From CAXBNB01 sp040151475 (GTDB taxonomy: Bacteria > Bacteroidota > Bacteroidia > Cytophagales > Cyclobacteriaceae): a stretch of DNA of 64,000 nt. A program made the position numbers and the translations under genes. Position 1 is the stretch's first letter. Each line of letters starts with the position of its first letter. The DNA is taken from the NCBI RefSeq assembly GCF_040151475.1, contig NZ_JBDKWG010000120.1, positions 27,629-91,628 of the forward strand, given 5' to 3'. Below the pieces are notes generated by a model, which was not told the DNA's origin, did no database searches, and saw only the letters and a list, made by a program, of their open reading frames with translations. Positions 1 through 8,171 of the stretch are shown here, in pieces.

Positions 1-1
1 C

Positions 2-805
2 TATTATCAAAATTTAAGCGAGGCAAAAAACAAAGCTGCTGACGAACAGTATCAGGCAGGACTTTCTTCATTAAATTTAAATACCAGAGAAAGTGCAAAA
101 AAGGCTTATTTTCATTTTCTGGATGCCGATGCATTCGTTCCAAACTATAAGGATGTTCATGCAAAGATTGACCAGGCCAAATATGCAGCGACACTGAAAG
201 TAATAGTTGATCAAGTGGCAGTACCATCCAGAACTTACAAAGAAAGCGGAGAGCAGTTTCACAATCTGGTTGCAGACTTTCTTCGAAAATTAGAGATGAA
301 CGAATTTGTAAGGTTCTATTCCTATACCCAAGCGAGAAAGGAAGGATTAACCAACCCAGACCAAATTATAAAAATGCAATTTGATGATTTTATAGTGGGC
401 GAAACACACACCTTGCAACAAGTGCGAGAAGTAAAAAGTGACACCATAAAAGTAGGAGAAGTAACTCTGGATGATGGCACTAAAAAAGCTGCTATGGGTG
501 TGGTAAAAGCAGACATGAAAGTTAATCGTATGGAAATAATATCCAAGGGAGTCCTAAGCCTGGAAATAGTAAAAGGCCAGACAGACTCCAGAATACTCCT
601 CGAAAATTTCGCTGGCGAGTTTGTCTGGTTCAACGAGTGGGGTACATACAATGGAGACAAAAGGGCGCTTAGCAAAAATGACCTTAGCATTGTGAAAAAC
701 ACACAAATAGCCCCACCTCCACCGAAACAAATGTTTCTTGAGTTTACCAAACCGATTTACACGAGATTAACCAATCGTCTAAAAGAGTTTTATAGAAATT
801 ATTGA
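2..805 (+). CDS. Hypothetical protein, 5' end outside the window
   Basis: The reading frame is open from base 2, so the first visible start codon is internal and the gene begins upstream of the window; 267 codons are present before TGA at 803-805. The N-terminal third visible is helical and repeat-like (SEAKNKAADEQYQAGL, then a second helix pair), as in TPR-type proteins. The rest is mixed and rich in beta-strand residues, and an APPPPK stretch precedes the C-terminal helix. I do not recognise the family. The protein could be an envelope or surface protein, but the region carrying any signal peptide is not visible. It converges with the PAP2 gene, leaving only 13 bp between the stop codons. 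Confidence 0.75.
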   Translation, partial: YYQNLSEAKNKAADEQYQAGLSSLNLNTRESAKKAYFHFLDADAFVPNYKDVHAKIDQAKYAATLKVIVDQVAVPSRTYKESGEQFHNLVADFLRKLEMNEFVRFYSYTQARKEGLTNPDQIIKMQFDDFIVGETHTLQQVREVKSDTIKVGEVTLDDGTKKAAMGVVKADMKVNRMEIISKGVLSLEIVKGQTDSRILLENFAGEFVWFNEWGTYNGDKRALSKNDLSIVKNTQIAPPPPKQMFLEFTKPIYTRLTNRLKEFYRNY

Positions 806-818
806 AGGTGAAGGAAAA

Positions 819-1388
819 CTATGTCTTTTTATATGCTCCCCATATAAAATACTCATAAAGCCAAAAAATTCCCATGCCAAAAAAAACACCGGCAAAAGCC
901 CCAACCAAAACATCTCCGGGATAGTGTACTCCTACGTAAATTCGGCTGTAGGAAACAATTCCAGCCCAAACAAACATCAAAACAAATGCTTTATATTCCT
1001 TTCTAAAGAAAAGCCATAGAAAAGTACCAATGGCAAAAGTATTGGCCGCATGTGAGGAAGCAAAACCAAACTGGCCTCCACATTTTCCTATATTGTAAAC
1101 CAAATCGGATAAAAGGGGATTATGACATGGCCTCAACCTTTCAAAAAATGGTTTCATCAAACCTGAAGTAAACTGATCAGCCACAGTGATCAACAGTCCT
1201 ATGGCTATAAAAACCCAGATGCTTTTCCATTTTGTTTTATAAATAATCAAACCAACGAATAAAATATATAGGGGAATCCATGATTTTTTATCAGTAATCC
1301 AAAGCATTACAGCGTCCATTCCCTGAACATGCATTCCATTGAGTACCAGAAACAATTCTTTGTCAATCTGATCAAACCATTCGATCAT
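819..1388 (-). CDS. PAP2-family membrane phosphatase
   Basis: A 189-residue membrane protein with about five hydrophobic segments and the three signature motifs of type 2 phosphatidic acid phosphatases: KPFFERLRP (K79 to P87), SSHAA (111-115) and SRIYVGVHYPGD (R149, H155, D159). H113 and H155 would be the catalytic histidines and face the periplasm. Members of this family dephosphorylate undecaprenyl pyrophosphate or other lipid phosphates, and the substrate cannot be told from the sequence. The start codon overlaps the stop of hemF by 4 bp (ATGA), so the two genes are probably co-translated. An undisputed UppP/BacA is encoded separately at 17.6 kb. Confidence 0.9.
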   Translation of the reverse strand: MIEWFDQIDKELFLVLNGMHVQGMDAVMLWITDKKSWIPLYILFVGLIIYKTKWKSIWVFIAIGLLITVADQFTSGLMKPFFERLRPCHNPLLSDLVYNIGKCGGQFGFASSHAANTFAIGTFLWLFFRKEYKAFVLMFVWAGIVSYSRIYVGVHYPGDVLVGAFAGVFFGMGIFWLYEYFIWGAYKKT

Positions 1389-2281
1389 TCTCTTGTCCAG
1401 TTTATTCCCTTTTTGAGCAAGCTTAGCGTTTCAGCTTCATTCGAGCCTTCAGTCGGTTGGTAATCATATACCCAGTTGGCCTGTGGTGGCAGGCTCATAA
1501 GTATCGACTCGGTTCTCCCGTCTGTATCCAATCCAAATTTTGTGCCTTTATCAAGTACCAGATTGAACTCTACGTATCGTCCTCTTCTTAAAAACTGCCA
1601 CTTTTTCTCATTCTCACCAAAAGGAAGGTTTTTATTTTTGGTCATGAGATGAGTATAAATTGGTGCAAAAACCTGTCCCACTTCCTGTACAAATGCCCAG
1701 CGATCTTCCATGAAAATGTCACCCTTAGCAGACAACCTGTCAAAAAATATTCCACCTATTCCACGTGTTTCATTTCTATGTTTTACATAAAAATAATCAT
1801 CCGCCCAGTTTTTAAATTCTTTATAATAATCCGGATGATGACGATCACAAACCGCTTTCATTGTTTTATGGAAATACCGGGCATCCTCTTTATCTACATA
1901 ATGGGGTGTAAGGTCGATTCCCCCACCAAACCAACTGATTCCATTACTCATTTCGAAATAACGAACATTCATGTGAATAATAGGCACCATCGGACTAGAC
2001 GGATGCATCACGATCGACACTCCGGTAGCAAAAAAATCTGCCTGATCTAATTTTAAAGCATCCAGTATTTTCTGAGGCGTAGCTCCATATACGGCAGAAA
2101 AATTCACTCCTCCTTTTTCTATCACACTTCCATTCTCAATCACTCTGGTTCTACCCCCTCCACCATTCAGTCTGTCCCAGTTGTCTTCTTTGAACTTTCC
2201 ACTCCCGTCTGCTGATTCTATTTGACCACAAATGTCATCCTGCAATTCCTTGAACCAATCTCTTATTTCTTCTTTATTCAT
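1385..2281 (-). CDS. hemF: Oxygen-dependent coproporphyrinogen III oxidase
   Basis: This cytoplasmic enzyme of heme synthesis decarboxylates coproporphyrinogen III to protoporphyrinogen IX using oxygen. The 298-residue length is normal for HemF. Family landmarks are GGGGRTRVIENG near residue 40, HPSSPMVPIIHMNVRYFE around 92-109, the WFGGGIDLTPHY block, and the C-terminal GRYVEFNLVLDKGTKFGL and ESILMSLPPQANW segments. The gene lies 21 bp downstream of tamL and overlaps the PAP2 gene by 4 bp, which suggests a three-gene minus-strand transcript. An oxygen-dependent enzyme indicates that the organism makes heme aerobically. Confidence 0.96.
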   Translation of the reverse strand: MNKEEIRDWFKELQDDICGQIESADGSGKFKEDNWDRLNGGGGRTRVIENGSVIEKGGVNFSAVYGATPQKILDALKLDQADFFATGVSIVMHPSSPMVPIIHMNVRYFEMSNGISWFGGGIDLTPHYVDKEDARYFHKTMKAVCDRHHPDYYKEFKNWADDYFYVKHRNETRGIGGIFFDRLSAKGDIFMEDRWAFVQEVGQVFAPIYTHLMTKNKNLPFGENEKKWQFLRRGRYVEFNLVLDKGTKFGLDTDGRTESILMSLPPQANWVYDYQPTEGSNEAETLSLLKKGINWTRE

Positions 2282-2302
2282 TTTTTCTTCTCTTCTTATT
2301 TC

Positions 2303-4762
2303 TCAGAAAGGATAACCAATTCCTATATTGAACACCAGCCTTTCGTAATTTTTATATGACGGGTCTTTAAATCCTGCATCTCCAATAAATTTAGCTCCCG
2401 GAGGACCTGAAGGATCATAAATTTTCATCCCAACATCAAATCTCATCAACAAGAAATTGAAATCGAACCTCAATCCATAACCTGAACCAACAGCTATTTC
2501 TTTATAAAATCTATCGAACTCAAAATGAGCACCGGGACGAGATCCGTCTTCCCGTACCGTCCAGATGTTACCAGCATCAACAAAAATTGCTCCATATACA
2601 AATCCAAAAATCTTATGCCTGTACTCTATACTGGATTCAAAAAGAATCTCTCCCTGTTGCTCAAAATTATTGGAATAATTGCCGAGAGTATCGGCAGGAT
2701 AGTACGATCCCGGCCCTAATCGCCTCGGTTCCCACGCCCGCACACTATTACTGCCTCCTGCGAAAAAGAATTTCTCATAAGGAAGCGTTTTGTTCTCTCC
2801 ATAGGGCAAAGCATACCCTACATGAAATCGGTACGCAAAAGATTCTTTAGAATTGATAGGAACGGTCGAACGGTAATCAGTTCGGATTTTTGCAAATTGA
2901 AATTGCTCTACTCCTTCTTCCAAATATTGTTCTCCCAACAATTTAAAGAGGTTTCCTCCTACTTCTAAAGAGTATCTCAGGTAAGAAGACTTTTGCTTTT
3001 TATTGCCATAATCGTTGTAATTATTGATCACTGCAAACTTGGTACTGCTTACAAATGAATTGCTAAATGAATTGATCAGGTTGTTACCCTGAGCCTTATA
3101 TTCCTCCAATGTTTTTCTAAAGCTTTCGCTTGTAATATCAGATATGATATAGCTTACATCTGCGATAGTCAGGTTATAAATTCTATCTTGCCTGTTTTGC
3201 CAGTTGTAGCTCATTGAGGAGCTGATATTCGAACGAAGATATTCAGGCCTGTCCGTATAGGTAAGTCCTGATATGATTTTGGTTTGTGGATTATATCTAC
3301 CTATACGGGATTTAAACTTTTCTCCAAAAGGGAATAAAAACTGAGGGAAAGTAAATGTCAAATTGACTCCATACTCCAAACTGGAATAACCATTCCCACT
3401 CTTCGATGCTCCTCCCAACCCTTCAAAACCTACCCTTCCGTTGAGTTCCATAACCTCTAACCCTTTAAAAGTATTTCTGTTTTTTAGATTAAAATTCACA
3501 AATGGGCCCGGCAGTCCCTGACTCACATTGATGCCTCCTTCTGTAGAAGTCTGATATTTTTGAAGTGGACTGGTAAATATGTTGGCTATAAATTTCCCTC
3601 CTGTAGTATCATAATTCACATTTATAAATTTAAAGATGTCCAGATTTGAAAACTGACGTTGTGTTTCGAGCGTATTTGCTTTACTATAGATACTATCAGG
3701 ATAAATAAATACCCTCCAATCCATTAGCCTTTTCGCATATCTTTTTTTATAAAACTGATAACTAACGGTATTGTAAGTAGCTTGTTGACGAGTTGATCTG
3801 ACGCCTTTGATATCTGCATCTGTGGTGAAAATTACGGAATCGAGTTTATATACCTTATAACCTTCTTTTTTGGGCGGATTTTTTATCAAAATACCAATAG
3901 TCACTTTGTTATTCCCCAGGTATGCAGTATCTACCTGAAAGTTCAAAAACTGTCTGTTAAAGTCATAATATCCATTGTTCAGCATCAAATCAGTAATTCT
4001 TTCTCTCTCCTTCACTATATTTTCCTGATTGTACACATGCCCCTTTTGGACATGAGCACTAGTATTGGTACTGATCAGCAGGTTCTTTACTTTAGAGTCT
4101 GAAATGCCATAATAGATCGAATCAATTAAATAATATTTTCTCCTATTCACCTCATATATGACTTTTACCATCTTCTCTCCTATAGGCTCGGTAGAATAGG
4201 AAACCTCAGCATTAAAATACCCCCTCGAATCAAAATATGACTTTAACTTTTCCACAGTAACCCGCTCCAGCGTAGTATCGTACACCGCCAGTGGTTCTCC
4301 TATACGCATCCCCAGATTTCCTTCCTTTATGTTTTTATCCTGCTTGTCTATTTTCCGAACTAACTTCGCCTGTAGTTTCTTCTCTTTTTTGGAGTTGTCG
4401 TTTGCTTTTTCTATTTTCCTTTCATACTTTTTTCTCAGCTTTTCTTTTTTAGCTTCATATTTCTCAGGATCAAACTTCCTCAATCCATCCTGATACAAAT
4501 AAATATAGGGTGCAACAGGTAATAATGGCAATCGCTTGTTTGGCTTGTTTTCATATAAAGACTCAATGTCTTCCATTTTAAAGCCTTTGGCACCTTTGAT
4601 GGATTGACTATGAAGAATTTTTTCATTGGTTTTTAAAAACTTCACACCCATACAACTACTCAAAAGTGAGACAAACAAGATGTAAATCAGAAAATAATAG
4701 AGGCGATCAGCCTTTGGAATGATAACTGTATTTTTAAAGAATGAAAAGATATATTTAAGCAT
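2303..4762 (-). CDS. tamL: BamA/TamA-family outer membrane lipoprotein (TamL type)
   Basis: An 819-residue outer membrane protein. The N-terminus has a hydrophobic stretch ending in LLSSC, a lipobox, with the cysteine near residue 37. This lipid anchor marks the Bacteroidota TamL variant of TamA. A charged, lysine-rich insert (about 80-150) is followed by POTRA-like repeats (about 150-400) and a C-terminal Omp85 barrel containing the family motif FFAGGSNSVRAW and ending in an aromatic residue (IGIGYPF). TamL is thought to help insert outer membrane proteins together with the inner-membrane protein TamB, but no tamB lies next to it here. The gene diverges from the SpoU-type methyltransferase gene, with a 175-bp intergenic region. 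Confidence 0.88.
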   Translation of the reverse strand: MLKYIFSFFKNTVIIPKADRLYYFLIYILFVSLLSSCMGVKFLKTNEKILHSQSIKGAKGFKMEDIESLYENKPNKRLPLLPVAPYIYLYQDGLRKFDPEKYEAKKEKLRKKYERKIEKANDNSKKEKKLQAKLVRKIDKQDKNIKEGNLGMRIGEPLAVYDTTLERVTVEKLKSYFDSRGYFNAEVSYSTEPIGEKMVKVIYEVNRRKYYLIDSIYYGISDSKVKNLLISTNTSAHVQKGHVYNQENIVKERERITDLMLNNGYYDFNRQFLNFQVDTAYLGNNKVTIGILIKNPPKKEGYKVYKLDSVIFTTDADIKGVRSTRQQATYNTVSYQFYKKRYAKRLMDWRVFIYPDSIYSKANTLETQRQFSNLDIFKFINVNYDTTGGKFIANIFTSPLQKYQTSTEGGINVSQGLPGPFVNFNLKNRNTFKGLEVMELNGRVGFEGLGGASKSGNGYSSLEYGVNLTFTFPQFLFPFGEKFKSRIGRYNPQTKIISGLTYTDRPEYLRSNISSSMSYNWQNRQDRIYNLTIADVSYIISDITSESFRKTLEEYKAQGNNLINSFSNSFVSSTKFAVINNYNDYGNKKQKSSYLRYSLEVGGNLFKLLGEQYLEEGVEQFQFAKIRTDYRSTVPINSKESFAYRFHVGYALPYGENKTLPYEKFFFAGGSNSVRAWEPRRLGPGSYYPADTLGNYSNNFEQQGEILFESSIEYRHKIFGFVYGAIFVDAGNIWTVREDGSRPGAHFEFDRFYKEIAVGSGYGLRFDFNFLLMRFDVGMKIYDPSGPPGAKFIGDAGFKDPSYKNYERLVFNIGIGYPF

Positions 4763-4937
4763 TAATATACTATGTTTGAACCATCCATCTTAATCACAGT
4801 TATTTTCAAACTATAAACGAAAATCAAGTCAATTGTTGTCATTTGTAAAAATGTAATTTACCATTGGCCAGACTAGACTACATGACAATAGCATTTACAA
4901 CATTCTCTTTATATTGTAACACCAAATAAACCCTTCG

Positions 4938-5684
4938 ATGATCACAAATAAAGATGCAAAATTCATTAAATCCCTACAATTAAAAAAATACAGAATAAGG
5001 GAAAAAGCATTTGTGGTAGAAGGTGAAAAAAATGTGCAGGAATTATTAAATTCTAAGCTAAAAATCAACAACTTATTAATCACAGAAGATTTTCTGAGTA
5101 GAAATCAGGAACTTATAAACAAATGTCAAAGACCATTTGAATTAGTCACTGAAAAAGATTTAGTGAAAACAGGTTCATTTCAAAGCAACGCTTTTGCATT
5201 GGCCGTAGTAAGTACTCCTATACTACCTGCTCTACATTTGAATTACGGACATTTTCTTGCTTTCGATAATATTCAGAATCCGGGCAACCTCGGTACAATT
5301 ATCCGCATAGCGGACTGGTATGGTTTCTCTTCTATTCTGTGCTCAAAAGATTCTGTAGATGCCTACAACCCAAAGGTGATTTCAGCTTCCATGGGTTCTT
5401 TTACAAGAATAAATGTGTATTATGAAAATCTGCACGAAATCATTCAAAAAACAAAATTACCTGTTTATGGTGCCACTTTATCGGGCAACAATGTCCACGA
5501 CATCACTTTTGGTGGTGATGGGATATTTTTATTCGGTAATGAGTCTCAGGGAATAAGTCCAAAACTCCTTTCATTAATAACCAATCAGATTAAAATTCCT
5601 GGCTATGGACAAGCCGAGTCACTCAATGTGGCTATAGCCACTGCAGTAGTTTGCGACAATTTCAGACGAGGCATTCCGAGTTAG
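4938..5684 (+). CDS. TrmH/SpoU-family RNA 2'-O-methyltransferase
   Basis: A 248-residue SAM-dependent RNA methyltransferase of the SPOUT knot class. An N-terminal substrate-binding part (KFIKSLQLKKYRIREKAFVVEG) precedes the SpoU domain, which shows motif 1 (FDNIQNPGNLGTIIRIADW, N and R conserved), motif 2 (LFGNESQGIS) and motif 3 (IKIPGYGQAESLNVAIATA). The arrangement fits RlmB/TrmH-like enzymes that methylate ribose in rRNA or tRNA, and the exact target cannot be set. It diverges from tamL, and its stop overlaps the convergent 92-residue gene by 4 bp. Confidence 0.92.
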   Translation: MITNKDAKFIKSLQLKKYRIREKAFVVEGEKNVQELLNSKLKINNLLITEDFLSRNQELINKCQRPFELVTEKDLVKTGSFQSNAFALAVVSTPILPALHLNYGHFLAFDNIQNPGNLGTIIRIADWYGFSSILCSKDSVDAYNPKVISASMGSFTRINVYYENLHEIIQKTKLPVYGATLSGNNVHDITFGGDGIFLFGNESQGISPKLLSLITNQIKIPGYGQAESLNVAIATAVVCDNFRRGIPS

Positions 5685-5959
5685 AAAATAAGCTTTACAC
5701 AAAAAACAGCTACCGTCATTCCAATAATGGATATCAGAGCTAATAACTTTAATAGTCTAATACGGTACTCTCTGATCATCTTTTTTCTCAAAGCACTTAT
5801 TAACTCTTTAGGGCTCGGTTTTTCATTGAGATAAAATTTTGAACTTTTAACGTTATCTAATTCTCTATAGAGCTCCTTCAGCGATTTTTTCTTACCGAGC
5901 AATGCCTTATTGTCCTTAAGGCTTTTGTTCATCATGCCAAGAGCTCCAAATCCTCCCAT
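5681..5959 (-). CDS. Small membrane protein of unknown function
   Basis: A 92-residue protein with a glycine/methionine-rich N-terminus (MGGFGALGMMNKSLKDN), a charged central region rich in lysine, and one C-terminal hydrophobic segment (LLALISIIGMTVAVFCV, about 70-87) that should anchor it in the inner membrane with most of the protein in the cytoplasm. I do not recognise the family, although similar short proteins are common in Cytophagales. The stop overlaps the convergent methyltransferase stop. It diverges from the SnoaL-like gene, which starts 112 bp away. Confidence 0.7.
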   Translation of the reverse strand: MGGFGALGMMNKSLKDNKALLGKKKSLKELYRELDNVKSSKFYLNEKPSPKELISALRKKMIREYRIRLLKLLALISIIGMTVAVFCVKLIF

Positions 5960-6071
5960 AGTTAATTTTATCCGTTTTTGTTAATGCATGATTGTCTTTG
6001 ATTCTGACAATCGAATCTACGATAGATTGCTTAAATTTATATAAACATAATTTCAAACAAATCCCACTACC

Positions 6072-6539
6072 ATGGAAGAAAACGTCAAACTGATCAGGAA
6101 GTTCTATGATGCTTTTTCGAAAGGAGATACAGACACCATGCTTTCTTGCTATCACATGAATGTAAAATTTAAAGACCCTGCCTTCGGAAAACTCAGCTCA
6201 GAAGACACACGATATATGTGGCAAATGCTGTTATCAAAAGGAGGTAATTTGGAAATATCCTATAATGGAGAATGGGCTGATGAAAAAAATGGCGGAGTAA
6301 ATTGGGAAGCCAAATATGAGTTTGGATCAAAAAAAAGGAAAGTTCATAATAAAATCCGGGCAAGGTTTCACTTTGATCAGGGTAAAATCGTAGAACATAC
6401 GGATGTTTTTGATTTTTGGAAGTGGTCGAGTATGGCTCTTGGACTGCCTGGCCTATTGTTGGGTTGGTCTCCCATTATCAGAAATAAAGTGAGGAAAACA
6501 ATTAAAAAAAGATTGCAAGACTATAAAGCCAAAGCCTGA
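6072..6539 (+). CDS. SnoaL-like/NTF2-fold protein
   Basis: A 155-residue soluble protein beginning ENVKLIRKFYDAFSKGDTDTMLSCYHMNVKFKDPAFG, the typical opening of the SnoaL-like NTF2 fold (helix, then DAFSKGD and a following aromatic/charged pocket). The middle holds the strands WEAKYEF and IRARFHFDQGKIVEHTDVFDFWKW. A hydrophobic helix (SMALGLPGLLLGW) and a basic tail follow. Proteins of this fold include small-molecule isomerases, hydrolases and many uncharacterised proteins, so no substrate can be assigned. The gene stands alone and ends just before a strong bidirectional terminator. Confidence 0.82.
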   Translation: MEENVKLIRKFYDAFSKGDTDTMLSCYHMNVKFKDPAFGKLSSEDTRYMWQMLLSKGGNLEISYNGEWADEKNGGVNWEAKYEFGSKKRKVHNKIRARFHFDQGKIVEHTDVFDFWKWSSMALGLPGLLLGWSPIIRNKVRKTIKKRLQDYKAKA

Positions 6540-6544
6540 ATATG

Positions 6545-6582
6545 AAAAAAGCCATTACAAATTATTTGCAACGGCTTTTTTT
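6545..6582. terminator. Bidirectional intrinsic terminator
   Basis: AAAAAAGCC (6545-6553) and GGCTTTTTT form a perfect 9-bp stem around a loop of about 19 nt that can pair further (ACAAA/TTG). The run of T on the plus side and of A on the minus side lets it stop transcripts from both converging genes: the SnoaL-like gene, which ends 6 bp before, and the GDSL lipoprotein gene, which ends at 6597. Confidence 0.8.
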
Positions 6583-6596
6583 ACATCAAAAAATAT

Positions 6597-8162
6597 CTAT
6601 TTCAAACTCACACCAGGTAAATTCAATACATCAACTTTGTGTAATGTTGATCCATACTTGGTATTGATCGCATCAATAAAAGCATTAGCAATAATTGCCT
6701 GACCTCTTGGATTTGGATGTAAACCATCTGTAGAATAAAAGCCATTAGGTGAAAAATCAGGTTTCAACATTTGTCCATCTACTTCAATGCCACCACCAAT
6801 AGCGGCACTAATCATGAGGGTATAAGCATCTACAAATGCCAGATTACTGGTAGTCGCCTGAGCAGAAATTACTGTATTGAAATCTGCCAGTCTTGAAGCA
6901 TGTCTTGCTAATTCATCAACCGTTAATGTATAATTATCTGGCAATGGCCAGGTAACACCATAAACATCTATGGCTGTCCTGCCTTCAGGGACTGTATTGA
7001 GAACGGTTGCGGCTGTTAATAATACCAACTCATTCGCTTTAATAGGTCTCATTTGTCCTCTACCTTCGAGAGAAGGATCATACTGAGAGATATCGTGAAG
7101 CTGATCATCCTCTATCAGAATAGGGTTGGCACCTGCAACAAGACTAACTTTTCTTGCATCAGCATCCGCTTGGCTAATAAACCCAAAAAAGGCCAGTTGA
7201 TCCAAGCCGTCGTTGTAATCATTAAACCCGTCATCTCCATTTGGCCCTGCCATCAGATAAGCTGCAGTAGCAGCATCCAGTGGAATGGCATTGTATGGAA
7301 CTGCTCTAAAAAATGGAGTAAAGGTTGCATCAGTTAAATTGGCTATAACCCCACCTTTTTGACCTCCAGCAGTCATATTACCCGCTACAGCAGCAAGAGC
7401 TCCTGTAAAGTTGGTAACATCAGTAAGCGAAGATGGATTTTGAATTGCAGCTGGATTTTCTTCTACATCTTCTGAAGTACCACCACTCGACAAGTAGCCT
7501 AACAAATCGTTTTGGCCTATCCAAATGCTAACAAACGAACCGTTAGCCGTAGCAGCATCTCCTAAGACAGTAGAAGTTTCAGGATCAGAAGCAAACCTCA
7601 CATAATATGGATTTCCTTCTGGTATTCCATCTCCATTTTTATCAGGAGTACCATAGGCAGCAGCTACCAAATCAACCACCCTGGCAGCAGGTACGCCAAA
7701 ATTATTCAAACTTCCAGAGTATGGAGTTAATATTGATGCAATGTCTCCAGGACCAATTGGAACTGGACCAGGAATACTTGTATCTAAGACAAACCTTCCC
7801 AAAATGACTCCTTTGGAAGGATCTGATGCAGCACTGTTATAGCCATCTGCTGAATTAATATCGGGTTGATTAAAACTCCCTCCACCGGCGAGCAACATTT
7901 GTTTTGAAATTAAATTAGGGTAAGCATTTGCTTGCCCTGCATTGTACAAAGCTGCATCCATCAAACCAGCAGTAATCGAATTACCAACAGCGACATATTT
8001 TGAAAAGTCCGCAGTACCCGAACTCACTTGGGCACTTTCTCCCGGGTCATTTTTCAACAATAATTCTGTCTTTAATTCATCTTCCGAATCGATACATCCA
8101 TTGAGAACAACAAGGAATGTAAAGAGTATTGATATATATTTTGTTTTTTTCATCATCTTCAT
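6597..8162 (-). CDS. SGNH/GDSL-hydrolase-like lipoprotein
   Basis: A 521-residue lipoprotein: basic N-terminus, hydrophobic stretch and lipobox LVVLNGC with acylated Cys23. SGNH hydrolase blocks are present: YVAVGNSITAG (catalytic serine at 62), WIGQNDLLGY (Gly-x-Asn-Asp) and DGLHPNPRG (D479, H482). The enzyme would cleave an ester outside the outer membrane or in the periplasm. The protein is much longer than the usual 200-residue esterases because of long inserts in the middle. It follows the TonB receptor gene by only 9 bp. Similar receptor/GDSL-lipoprotein pairs are seen in Bacteroidota and suggest that the receptor and esterase handle a shared substrate, perhaps an ester or lipid. Confidence 0.88.
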   Translation of the reverse strand: MKMMKKTKYISILFTFLVVLNGCIDSEDELKTELLLKNDPGESAQVSSGTADFSKYVAVGNSITAGLMDAALYNAGQANAYPNLISKQMLLAGGGSFNQPDINSADGYNSAASDPSKGVILGRFVLDTSIPGPVPIGPGDIASILTPYSGSLNNFGVPAARVVDLVAAAYGTPDKNGDGIPEGNPYYVRFASDPETSTVLGDAATANGSFVSIWIGQNDLLGYLSSGGTSEDVEENPAAIQNPSSLTDVTNFTGALAAVAGNMTAGGQKGGVIANLTDATFTPFFRAVPYNAIPLDAATAAYLMAGPNGDDGFNDYNDGLDQLAFFGFISQADADARKVSLVAGANPILIEDDQLHDISQYDPSLEGRGQMRPIKANELVLLTAATVLNTVPEGRTAIDVYGVTWPLPDNYTLTVDELARHASRLADFNTVISAQATTSNLAFVDAYTLMISAAIGGGIEVDGQMLKPDFSPNGFYSTDGLHPNPRGQAIIANAFIDAINTKYGSTLHKVDVLNLPGVSLK

Positions 8163-8171
8163 GGTTTTGTA

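Noticed and set aside
322..750. Long antisense frame on the minus strand opposite the partial first gene
   Set aside because: Its product has no recognisable pattern; the plus-strand frame is open over the whole region and ends just before a sensible convergent neighbour.
819..1388. PAP2 protein as the main undecaprenyl pyrophosphatase
   Set aside because: A canonical UppP gene is present at 17.6 kb, and the PAP2 substrate cannot be read from its sequence.
1649..2050. 133-codon plus-strand frame inside hemF
   Set aside because: hemF has all family motifs across this region; the plus frame is a shadow with a low-complexity Ile/His-rich product.
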